Under the pieces are notes generated by a model that did not search any database, was not told the DNA's origin, and saw nothing but the letters and a program-made list of their open reading frames with translations. Positions 8,499 to 14,783 of a stretch of 18,340 nucleotides of DNA are shown piece by piece. The DNA lies in the NCBI GenBank assembly GCA_031422295.1, contig JANOQM010000087.1, positions 1-18,340 on the forward strand, written 5' to 3'. The position numbers were made by a program, and so were the translations under genes. The stretch is from JANOMH01 sp031422295 (lineage in GTDB: Bacteria > Pseudomonadota > Alphaproteobacteria > Rhodobacterales > Rhodobacteraceae). Numbering within the stretch: position 1 is the stretch's first letter; every line of letters starts with the position of its first letter.

Positions 8499-8687
8499 CT
8501 ACTCCGGGAAATGGCTGGTGACGATGAACATCACGGTGCCGGTAAGGGTGACAACAAAGGACCAGGTAAAGGCCCACAGGACAAAGGGCTGCATCAGCAT
8601 GACGACGCCAAGTGCGATCAGCACGGTGGCTAAGTTTTCCCAGGGGCCACGGCGCAGACGGATCAGGCCAGACAAGAAAGTACTCAT
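8499..8687 (-). CDS. Small two-helix membrane protein embedded in the ABC transporter operon
   Basis: 62 residues with a basic N-terminus (LIRLRRG), then two hydrophobic stretches at about 18-34 and 36-57, ending in HFPE. The start is the ATG at 8687, behind a strong GGGGGAAGAAAG ribosome site; a frame running up to 8738 adds a non-hydrophobic, unlikely leader. It sits between the permease and ATPase genes and is 5 bp from the first ATPase. Rhizobial glycerol importers carry a small membrane protein (GlpU, DUF2160) in the same kind of operon, but this sequence does not resemble DUF2160 as I remember it. An accessory subunit of the importer is a reasonable inference. No function is assigned. 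Confidence 0.8.
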   Translation of the reverse strand: MSTFLSGLIRLRRGPWENLATVLIALGVVMLMQPFVLWAFTWSFVVTLTGTVMFIVTSHFPE

Positions 8688-8757
8688 TCTTTCTTCCCCC
8701 GTTCTTTTGTTCGCAAATATCCCCCGCGCGGCGCGCATAAAAGTTTTTGCCGAGCCA
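8688..8757. repeat. GC-rich palindromic spacer followed by GGGGATATTTGCGAAC
   Basis: This 70-bp gap is long for an operon whose other joints are mostly 14 bp or less. On the minus strand it reads GCGCGCCGCGCG, then GGGGATATTTGCGAAC, then AAAAGAAC. I recall similar GC-stem plus GGGGATATTT sequences as frequent intergenic elements in Rhodobacterales. The strong ribosome site of the small membrane protein gene follows at once. It may be a processing or attenuation element between permease and small subunit. Confidence 0.35.
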
Positions 8758-9699
8758 TCATTTGCGCACCGCCCCGAATGTGATCCCGCGCAGCAGGTGT
8801 TTGCGCAGCAGGATGGTAAAGATCATCACAGGCAGCAGGAAAATCGTCGCACCTGCCGCAACGGCAGGCCAATCCTGCCCACCAACCCCGATGATCGTGG
8901 GAATGAACGGTGGGGCGGTCTGAGCATTGCCGGATGTCAGCAGCACGGCAAAGGCATATTCGTTCCAGGCGAAGATCAGGCAGAAGATTGCAGTTGACGC
9001 AATTCCGGTCGCAGCCTGTGGCAGCACGACTTTGTAAAACGCCTGAAACCTTGTGTAGCCGTCAATCAGCGCTGCTTCCTCGTATTCACGCGGGATCTCG
9101 TCGATGAACCCTTTGAGCAGCCAGACCGCGAGCGAGATATTCACCCCAGTATACAGCAGGATCATCCCCAGGTGGGTATCCGACAGACCCAGCGAGCGGT
9201 ACATCAGAAAGATCGGGATAGCGACGGCGATGGGCGGCATCATCCGGGTCGACAGGATGAAGAACATCAGATCATCCTTCAGCGGCACCTTGAACCGGCT
9301 GAACGCATAGGCGGCCAACGTGCCCAGAACGATCGACAGAAACGTCGAGCCAAAGCCGATGATCACCGAATTCAGGAACCGCTCGCCAAACTTTGACGCA
9401 CCAGCAATGACCATGCCGCGGTCGCGCACAATGGTTTCGGCCAGCCCGTCGGGCGGGGGCAATGCGGCCAGTTGTTCGGCGGTGACCCGGGTGCGGGTAG
9501 TGAACAGGTTCACATACCCCTCAACCGTCGGCTCGAACATCACAACCGGCGGATAGGCGATGGAATCGGCGGGGGATTTGAACCCGGTCAGGATGATCCA
9601 GACCAGCGGCATCAGGGTGATGATCGCATAGGTGACAACCAGCATGCCAGCGACCCATTTCTGGCCACGCGACGGCTCGGTGATGGAATATGTGCTCAT
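8758..9699 (-). CDS. ABC sugar transporter permease, MalG-like
   Basis: This is an inner-membrane permease subunit of the CUT1 importer, 313 residues with about six transmembrane helices. The coupling (EAA) motif is canonical: EEAALIDGYTRFQAFYKVVLP, about residues 206-226. The N-terminal cytoplasmic segment, first helix and long periplasmic loop (about 45-105) are typical of MalG-type subunits. The ATG overlaps the previous permease stop by 4 bp, so the two are translationally coupled and probably form a heterodimer. Confidence 0.94.
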   Translation of the reverse strand: MSTYSITEPSRGQKWVAGMLVVTYAIITLMPLVWIILTGFKSPADSIAYPPVVMFEPTVEGYVNLFTTRTRVTAEQLAALPPPDGLAETIVRDRGMVIAGASKFGERFLNSVIIGFGSTFLSIVLGTLAAYAFSRFKVPLKDDLMFFILSTRMMPPIAVAIPIFLMYRSLGLSDTHLGMILLYTGVNISLAVWLLKGFIDEIPREYEEAALIDGYTRFQAFYKVVLPQAATGIASTAIFCLIFAWNEYAFAVLLTSGNAQTAPPFIPTIIGVGGQDWPAVAAGATIFLLPVMIFTILLRKHLLRGITFGAVRK

Positions 9700-10673
9700 C
9701 TTTCCTTCACCTTATTCAGGGCTTTGACGTAGATACTGGCCAGACCAAACACGGTCACAAACAGGATAATCGCATAGGCCGACGCATAGCCGGTGCGCCA
9801 CTTTTCGAACGCCTCGCGTTTCAGCGTGATCGAGGTGACTTCGGTCGTGGACCCAGGCCCACCGCCGGTCAGTTGCACCACCAGATCGAACATCTTGAAG
9901 TTTTCAATGCCCCGGAACAATACGGCCAACATCAGGAACGGCAGGACCATGGGCAGGGTAATGGTCCAGAACTGTCGCCACTTGGACGCGCGGTCAATCG
10001 CCGCCGCTTCGTAGATATAATCGGGGATCGACCGCAGCCCTGCCAGACAGATCAGCATCACAAACGGCGTCCACATCCAGGTGTCCACAATCACGATGGA
10101 CCAAGGGGCAAGGTTGACCGAGCCAATCATTTCGAACGATGACGGATCAATGCAGTTCAGCAGCCAGCCGGCGGGGGGATGGCAACTGACCCAGCTGACC
10201 ACATAATTGAACAGGCCGATCTGCGGCTGATACAGGAATTTCCAGAAATTGCCGACCACGGCGGGCGACAGCATCATCGGCAGCACGATCAGCGTGGTCC
10301 ACAGGTCATTGCCCTTGAACTTGCGGTTTATCAGCCAAGCCAGACTGAAACCGATGACCACTTGCAGCAGCAAGGTCCAGAACAGGAAATGCGCAGTGGC
10401 CTGCATCGTCAGCCAGATATCCGGGTCGGTCAGAATACGCTGGTAATTGCGCAGTCCGACCCATTCAACCTCGCGGTTTGGCGAGTTGGCTTTGAAATTG
10501 GTGAAGGACAGACGGATGGTCCAGATCAGCGGGAAAATATTGATCGCCAGCAGCAGGAATATCGTCGGGCCGACAAAGATCCACGCAATCGTCCGGTCTG
10601 ATAAACCTTTGATACGGCGTGAAAGTTTGGGCGGCGTCGCTGCGGCGGCACGCATGATAGGGGTATCAGACAT
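9696..10673 (-). CDS. ABC sugar transporter permease, MalF-like
   Basis: This is the inner-membrane permease partner, 325 residues with about six helices; the first begins at about residue 28 (TIAWIFVGPTIF). The EAA loop reads YEAAAIDRASKWRQFWTITLP, with Arg where Gly is usual, a variant I believe occurs in related alphaproteobacterial permeases. The ATG at 10673 is preceded by AAAAGG; the frame extends to 10706 without a ribosome site. It lies 76 bp after the binding-protein gene, separated by a strong hairpin, and overlaps the next permease by 4 bp. Confidence 0.94.
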   Translation of the reverse strand: MSDTPIMRAAAATPPKLSRRIKGLSDRTIAWIFVGPTIFLLLAINIFPLIWTIRLSFTNFKANSPNREVEWVGLRNYQRILTDPDIWLTMQATAHFLFWTLLLQVVIGFSLAWLINRKFKGNDLWTTLIVLPMMLSPAVVGNFWKFLYQPQIGLFNYVVSWVSCHPPAGWLLNCIDPSSFEMIGSVNLAPWSIVIVDTWMWTPFVMLICLAGLRSIPDYIYEAAAIDRASKWRQFWTITLPMVLPFLMLAVLFRGIENFKMFDLVVQLTGGGPGSTTEVTSITLKREAFEKWRTGYASAYAIILFVTVFGLASIYVKALNKVKER

Positions 10674-10717
10674 TTGGAAACCTTTTGGTGGGCGGGCGCA
10701 ACCCACGGCTTGGGTCT

Positions 10718-10741
10718 GGCCCCGCCACCACAGGCGGGGCC
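10718..10741 (-). other. Strong hairpin between binding-protein and permease genes
   Basis: This is a perfect 9-bp stem, GGCCCCGCC/GGCGGGGCC, around a 6-base loop, 8 bp past the binding-protein stop. No T-run follows on the minus strand. In several ABC operons, such as malE-malF, such structures protect the 5' mRNA segment and give more binding protein than permease. That role is inferred here. Confidence 0.7.
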
Positions 10742-10749
10742 AAATCAGA

Positions 10750-12069
10750 TCAGAGCTTGCCTTCGTCTTCGAAAACTTCGGTCCAGTCGACGATCAGCAA
10801 ATCGAGTGCCTCTTGTGCGGTGCCAATATCGGCCACGACATAATCATGCATCCGCTTTTGCATGGCTTGCAGCAATTCCGCATAGGCCGGCTCTTGCCAA
10901 AAATCCCGCACATCGGCCATCGCCAACAGAAAGTCGGCCGCAAAGGGTGTGCTGGTGGCAAAACCCGGATCATTCAACACCGAGTTATGGCAGGAATAGC
11001 CGCCGACAGCCCACCATTTGGCCTGCACATCAGGCTGCGCAAACCACTTGATATACTCCAGCGCGGCCTCTTGATTGTCGGAATAGGACACCACCGAAAT
11101 ACCCTGCCCGCCCAAGGTTGACCCTTGGACATTCTGGCCCGGATTGGCGAAAAACCCGATATTGTCGCCGCCAACGTTCGGGTCAGCATAGAGCCCCGGA
11201 AAGAACGCAAACCAGTTCATCGCCATCGCAACCTGACCGGATTTGAACGCATCCAGGCCCTGTTCCATATAGCTGTCAGTGTATCCCGGCGGGGTCGCGG
11301 TTTGGTAGAATTCCTTGTAGAACTCCAGTCCCGCCACAGCCTCGGGCGAATTGACCGCGCCTTGCATGTCATAGGACCCCGGCGTGGTTTCGTATTGGAA
11401 ACCAAAGGGATACAGGGCACTTGTCACCCCCATGGTGATGCCTTCGGACCCACGTTCGGTAAAGATCGCAGCGCCATAACGCGTTTCGCCGTCAATCTCG
11501 CGGCCCTGAAAGAACTGCGCAATTTGCAGCAGTTCGGCCTGGGTTTCAGGTTCGCGCAGGTCGTCACCGGTGGCTTCTTTGTAGGCGGCCATGATGTCTG
11601 CGTTTTCGAACCAGTCACGGCGATAAAACCAGCCGTTCGCATCACCCATCGCGGGCAAGGCATAATAATTTGGCGTGCCCTTGGGCCATGTGGAATAGGC
11701 ATTGACGGTCGCCGGGGCGAAATCATCCATGCTGATCGCATTGGCGTCAAAGAAGTCATTCAGTTTGACATAATGGCCATTTTCCGCCCCGCCGCCGATC
11801 CACTGGCTGTCGCCAATCAGCAGATCACACAGCTGCCCACCCGAATTCAGCTCGTTCTGAATGCGGTCAGCAAAGTTGGGCCAAGGGATGAACTCAAAGC
11901 TCATCGTGTGGCCGCTGGCCGTCTCGAATTCTTTGGACAATTCGACAAGCGCGTTGGCCGGATCCCATGCGGCCCAGCACAGGGTCAGGTCTGCGGCAGC
12001 GGCGGTCGAGGCCGCAAATCCGGCGGCTGCTGACAAAGCAGTAGCGGCCAGCAAACTGGTCTTTTTCAT
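10750..12069 (-). CDS. Periplasmic substrate-binding protein of a CUT1-type ABC transporter
   Basis: This captures the substrate in the periplasm and delivers it to the permease pair. It has 439 residues. A Sec signal peptide is clear (MKKTSLLAATALSAAAGFAA...), with probable cleavage after the AAAA at about residue 26. The mature part is a family-1 (UgpB/MalE-like) binding protein with features such as SGHTMSFEFIPWPNFADRIQ, MGDANGWFYRRDWFE and a C-terminal YIKWFAQPDVQAKWW. It is about 130 residues shorter than GlpV-type glycerol binding proteins as I know them, which argues against simple glycerol uptake. The ATG has a GGGAGGAG ribosome site. A promoter and LacI-type operator lie upstream. 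Confidence 0.93.
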   Translation of the reverse strand: MKKTSLLAATALSAAAGFAASTAAAADLTLCWAAWDPANALVELSKEFETASGHTMSFEFIPWPNFADRIQNELNSGGQLCDLLIGDSQWIGGGAENGHYVKLNDFFDANAISMDDFAPATVNAYSTWPKGTPNYYALPAMGDANGWFYRRDWFENADIMAAYKEATGDDLREPETQAELLQIAQFFQGREIDGETRYGAAIFTERGSEGITMGVTSALYPFGFQYETTPGSYDMQGAVNSPEAVAGLEFYKEFYQTATPPGYTDSYMEQGLDAFKSGQVAMAMNWFAFFPGLYADPNVGGDNIGFFANPGQNVQGSTLGGQGISVVSYSDNQEAALEYIKWFAQPDVQAKWWAVGGYSCHNSVLNDPGFATSTPFAADFLLAMADVRDFWQEPAYAELLQAMQKRMHDYVVADIGTAQEALDLLIVDWTEVFEDEGKL

Positions 12070-12136
12070 TTCTCACTCCTCCCAATGGTCGCGCTGACGC
12101 GGGGTCCGCAGAGGGACAGGGGTCAGGCGGTACGAC

Positions 12137-12166
12137 ACTATAGTTTCAATTACCGGCGGGGTGCAA
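12137..12166 (-). promoter_or_regulatory. Predicted sigma-70 promoter of the transporter operon
   Basis: On the minus strand a -35 TTGCAC (complement 12161-12166) and a -10 TATAGT (complement 12137-12142) are 18 bp apart. The -10 matches the consensus at five of six positions. RNA would start about 60 nt before the binding-protein ATG. The LacI-type operator lies 8 bp upstream of the -35. Confidence 0.55.
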
Positions 12167-12174
12167 GTAAAATT

Positions 12175-12190
12175 TGAGGTACGTAAATCA
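12175..12190. promoter_or_regulatory. LacI-type operator upstream of the binding-protein promoter
   Basis: The plus strand reads TGAGGTACGTAAATCA: outer TGA/TCA arms and a TACGTA core centred on CG, as LacI-family operators are. The same pattern, differing in the core at one position, occurs at 13285-13300 before the regulator gene. The site is just upstream of the -35, so the protein could block polymerase, loop to the other site, or activate. Confidence 0.6.
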
Positions 12191-12220
12191 TTTTTGAAAT
12201 CCCCATCAGCCAACAGGTTT

Positions 12221-13249
12221 TCAGGGCAGGTTTTCGCGTAGCATGATCTCGATCCGGATCCGCTCTTGCGCTGGCACAATATCCTGCCCGTCAGTTCTGG
12301 CCCGCAACAGGCGTAATGCCGACCGGACCAGATGCCCCACATCCTGCGTAATAACCGCCGCTACCTGCCCGCATTGCAGTGCCGTGCGTGTGACAGGGGT
12401 CAGCTCATGCACAATCACCACCAGGTCATTGCCATGACCCATGTCGGTCAGCGATTTCAGCAACGCCTGATTGCCCGAAGCAAGTGCATAAATCCCCGCA
12501 ATATCCGGATGCGCTGCAAACGCGGCCCGCAGCACCCGGCCCATCCGGTCGGGGTCGTCATGCGCCTCGACCGATGGCAAAACCCGGATGCCGGGAAAGT
12601 CTGACGACATCACAGCCCCAAACCCACCCCGCCGCTCGATCGAATCGCGCGCCAGCATCGAGGCCGCAACTACCAGGACTTTCCCTTGATTTTGCGGCAG
12701 AAAACGGCCCAACAAGACACCTGCCGTGCGCCCTGCTGCAGTGTTATTGATCCCGACAAAATGGTCCCGCGCCGAATTGGGCTGGTCAGACACCAGCGCC
12801 ACTACAGCCAGCCCGGCAGCCTTCAACCGCGCCACCTGATCGCGCAATTGCGGGGTTTCGGGTGCCATAATGGCTACGCCGTCACAGCGCTTGTGGTCAA
12901 TCGCAGCCAAAACCTGCACCAGCGCATGTGGGTCATGCGTCGCCGCAGGGATCAGTTGAATCGTGGTTCGGTCAGCAATCTGCGTCGCCTCAACATCCCG
13001 CAAAGCAGCCCGCAGAGTGCCCACAAACTGACTGGGATTGTTGGGCAGGACAAAGGCAAACGTATATTCCCGGCTGCGCGCCAGATTGGCCGCCGACATG
13101 TCGCGCACATAACCCAGCTTGCGGATAGCGCCCTGCACCCGGTCTACGGTTATCCCGCGCACCCCGTCCCGGCTGTTGATGACCCGGTCCACCGTGGCCA
13201 GACTTACCCCTGCCTCGCGGGCGATGTCATGCACAGTAGGCTTAGTCAT
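12221..13249 (-). CDS. LacI-family transcriptional regulator
   Basis: 342 residues. The N-terminal helix-turn-helix is VHDIAREAGVSLATVDRVIN (about 5-25), followed by a hinge-like SAANLARS and a type-1 periplasmic-binding-like sensor domain (about 60-342) with FVLPNNPSQF and DGVAIMAPE. The TVDRVIN variant, rather than TVSRVLN, is seen in a subgroup often linked to sugar ABC operons. The start at 13249 has an excellent AGGAGGG ribosome site; the frame opens further back at 13297, but that would cover the operator and -35. Its position between a sugar kinase and the transporter, with matching operators at both promoters, suggests local control of this operon and of itself. Confidence 0.93.
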   Translation of the reverse strand: MTKPTVHDIAREAGVSLATVDRVINSRDGVRGITVDRVQGAIRKLGYVRDMSAANLARSREYTFAFVLPNNPSQFVGTLRAALRDVEATQIADRTTIQLIPAATHDPHALVQVLAAIDHKRCDGVAIMAPETPQLRDQVARLKAAGLAVVALVSDQPNSARDHFVGINNTAAGRTAGVLLGRFLPQNQGKVLVVAASMLARDSIERRGGFGAVMSSDFPGIRVLPSVEAHDDPDRMGRVLRAAFAAHPDIAGIYALASGNQALLKSLTDMGHGNDLVVIVHELTPVTRTALQCGQVAAVITQDVGHLVRSALRLLRARTDGQDIVPAQERIRIEIMLRENLP

Positions 13250-13268
13250 TTCGCCCTCCTTTACAGCA

Positions 13269-13297
13269 GGGATAGGCGCGGAAATGATGTACGTCAA
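13269..13297 (-). promoter_or_regulatory. Predicted promoter of the LacI-type regulator gene
   Basis: On the minus strand -35 TTGACG (complement 13292-13297) and -10 TATCCC (complement 13269-13274) are exactly 17 bp apart. The -35 lies inside the operator-like palindrome, the classic layout for autorepression. The region is the short gap between the kinase stop and the regulator start. Confidence 0.5.
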
Positions 13298-13300
13298 TCA
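13285..13300. promoter_or_regulatory. LacI-type operator over the regulator's own -35
   Basis: The plus strand reads TGATGTACGTCAATCA. It shares the TGA-N2-TACGT-N3-TCA pattern with 12175-12190, and the extended match AATGATNTACGT is identical when the two sites are read on opposite strands. It overlaps the predicted -35. Confidence 0.6.
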
Positions 13301-13313
13301 TCGATTCGGCACT

Positions 13314-14192
13314 CTATGCGGACATACCGGACACATGCGCCGCTGCCGCCGCACTGCCTGCGCCACAGGCGTCTGCTACCGTTTCACCCTTTGAGAGGGC
13401 CGCAGCAAATGCACCGGTGAAAACATCACCCGCACCATGCGTGCTGACAACAGTGACAGGTTGCGCCGGAATTGCGCCCACATTGTCAGCCGAGGCAAAG
13501 GCCAAACCGGCCCCTCCCGCCGTAACCACGACCGCACGAAACTGTCCGGCCAGATACGCCGCGGCCAGTCTAGCTGCGTCAAGCGATGTCACCGGGACAC
13601 AGCCTAACATTTCCGCCTCGACTGCATTGACCACAAGCACATCGACGAGGGGCGCAAATGCCGGGTCCAGCACCCGCATCGGGGCCGCATTCAGCACAAC
13701 CTGCACCCCGCGCGCGACCGCAACCTGTGCGGCAGCCAGATTCAGCGCCGCACTCACTTCGTTTTGCAAAACCAGCACTGTCACGCCCTGCCACAACCCG
13801 TCTTGCAGCAATGCGGCCGGATCAATCAGCAGATTGACGCCCGAGACAATGACAGCTGCATAATCGCCGGCAGGGTCCATGATTGCCACACTCATGCCCG
13901 AACCGGCTGCCGTCAGCGTGGTCACAAATTGGTCGTCCACCCCCCCTGCCCGCAAACCAGCCCGCAAAGCCAGCCCATACGCATCTGCACCGACTGCCCC
14001 CAACATCCGCGCCGGAACCCCGGCACGGGCCGAAGCCACTGCCTGATTGCCACCTTTGCCGCCAAATTTAGGAAACCAAGCGCTGCCCACCATGGTTTCA
14101 TCCCGCTGCGGCAGGCCGGGGGCCGTTACAACAATATCATGATGCAAACTGCCAACTATCAGAACAACGGGCAACGTAGTTGAGCCGTGCAT
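13314..14192 (-). CDS. PfkB-family sugar kinase, ribokinase-like
   Basis: 292 residues. The N-terminal PfkB signature is FGGKGGNQAVASARAG (about 43-58). The C-terminal signature is STHGAGDVFTGAFAAALSKG (about 251-270), whose GAGD supplies the catalytic Asp and anion hole. Early residues VVLIVGSLHHDIVV fit a ribokinase-type beta sheet with the substrate Asp at about 19. It likely phosphorylates a pentose or similar polyol at a primary hydroxyl; the exact substrate is not readable. The ATG at 14192 has only a weak AAAGG upstream, lying in the loop of a small hairpin. It is the first gene of the minus-strand block and ends 64 bp before the regulator. Confidence 0.88.
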   Translation of the reverse strand: MHGSTTLPVVLIVGSLHHDIVVTAPGLPQRDETMVGSAWFPKFGGKGGNQAVASARAGVPARMLGAVGADAYGLALRAGLRAGGVDDQFVTTLTAAGSGMSVAIMDPAGDYAAVIVSGVNLLIDPAALLQDGLWQGVTVLVLQNEVSAALNLAAAQVAVARGVQVVLNAAPMRVLDPAFAPLVDVLVVNAVEAEMLGCVPVTSLDAARLAAAYLAGQFRAVVVTAGGAGLAFASADNVGAIPAQPVTVVSTHGAGDVFTGAFAAALSKGETVADACGAGSAAAAAHVSGMSA

Positions 14193-14196
14193 GGAA

Positions 14197-14211
14197 CAAA
14201 CCTTTGGTTTG
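14197..14211. promoter_or_regulatory. Small inverted repeat at the kinase ribosome site
   Basis: CAAACC-TTT-GGTTTG is a perfect 6-bp inverted repeat with a 3-base loop, ending 5 bases before the kinase ATG. On the minus strand the only Shine-Dalgarno-like bases (AAAGG) fall in its loop. It could tune translation or be an operator. Confidence 0.3.
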
Positions 14212-14290
14212 GAGGGTCATGCAGCCCTTATGCCGGGCCAAAGCGGCTGCGCCAAGCCAACTGTGCCGACGCTGCATCCGATCCACCCGT

Positions 14291-14452
14291 TTGCGACGGA
14301 ATTCGGCAGTAAGGATAAAATCAAATTTATCCCATCAGAACCGAAAAGTCACGTTGCTGATCTCGGTTCCACGCGCACACAGCGGGCCCTCGACGTTGCG
14401 CAGCGAAAAAAGGTGTCGGATTTAAACAGCACTGCCAAGCGGGTGCTTTTTT
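14291..14452 (+). ncRNA. Candidate small RNA with its own promoter and terminator
   Basis: A sigma-70-like promoter, TTGCGA (14291-14296), 17 bp, GATAAA (14314-14319), would start RNA at about 14326. A stem AGCAC/GTGCT (14428-14447) followed by six T (14447-14452) looks like an intrinsic terminator, giving about 127 nt. An internal 7-bp stem, GAACCGA (14338-14344)/TCGGTTC (14363-14369), supports a folded RNA. No convincing reading frame is present. The evidence is pattern only. Confidence 0.3.
14313..14332. promoter_or_regulatory. Perfect inverted repeat in the divergent region upstream of the kinase
   Basis: GGATAAA-ATCAAA-TTTATCC has 7-bp perfect arms with a 6-bp spacer. It covers the -10 of the plus-strand candidate promoter. 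On the minus strand it contains TAAATT, which together with GTGACT 17 bp earlier could form a weak promoter for the kinase gene. This arrangement suits an operator controlling divergent transcription. Confidence 0.4.
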
Positions 14453-14700
14453 GGGTGAGTCTCTACGTAAAGCACTGAGGCGGGGCGGGGTCATCCCGAG
14501 ACGCTACGCGTCGGATCAGTCCATCTTGAGTCATTTGCTCTGACCGGGCCCTTGTGGTCGCAAGTACCGCCACAACGGCCATCACCACCATCCCACTCCG
14601 CCATAGCCCATCGACTATACGCTCATCTTCGCCCGACCGTGCCTAATCTTGTGCCGCGATGATGCGGCTTTGCCGTGCGATGCCTATGGCGCAGGTCAAT
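14453..14700. other. Stretch without a recognisable gene
   Basis: Between the candidate terminator and the FNR box I see no protein with a known motif on either strand. Short palindromes occur (GACGC-TAC-GCGTC at 14500-14512; a TTGTGG..CCACAA pair near 14553-14576). Short frames such as MVVMAVVAVLATTRARSEQ on the minus strand are not recognised. It may be a decayed remnant or an untranslated region. Confidence 0.4.
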
Positions 14701-14714
14701 CTTGGCGGCCCGCG

Positions 14715-14728
14715 TTGATCTGGGTCAA
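14715..14728 (+). promoter_or_regulatory. FNR/FnrL-type box upstream of cbpA
   Basis: TTGATCTGGGTCAA matches the FNR consensus TTGAT-N4-ATCAA at nine of ten positions and has the form common for FnrL targets in Rhodobacterales. Its centre (14721.5) is about 41 bp before a plausible start site near 14762, set by the TATGGC at 14750-14755. This is the class II activator position. It predicts raised cbpAM expression at low oxygen. Confidence 0.7.
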
Positions 14729-14783
14729 GCTGGACGCGAGCAACTGTGCTATGGCTGTTGTAGTTTACTGCACCGGGGACCAG

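Noticed and set aside
8499..8687. Assignment of the small membrane protein to DUF2160/GlpU
   Set aside because: The position fits, but the sequence does not match the family as I remember it, so only an accessory role is proposed.
11125..12033. 302-residue plus-strand frame
   Set aside because: Antisense to the binding protein, which has a clear signal peptide and family features.
12073..12342. 89-residue minus-strand frame between regulator and binding-protein genes
   Set aside because: It overlaps the regulator's 3' end and covers the predicted promoter and operator; no ribosome site or motif.
14191..14478. 95-residue plus-strand frame upstream of the kinase
   Set aside because: It starts inside the kinase start codon region on the opposite strand, has no good ribosome site, shows no recognisable motif, and spans a promoter-like region and a hairpin with a T-run.
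14453..14700. Insertion-sequence remnant
   Set aside because: I looked for transposase motifs, terminal inverted repeats and target duplications and found none I could support.
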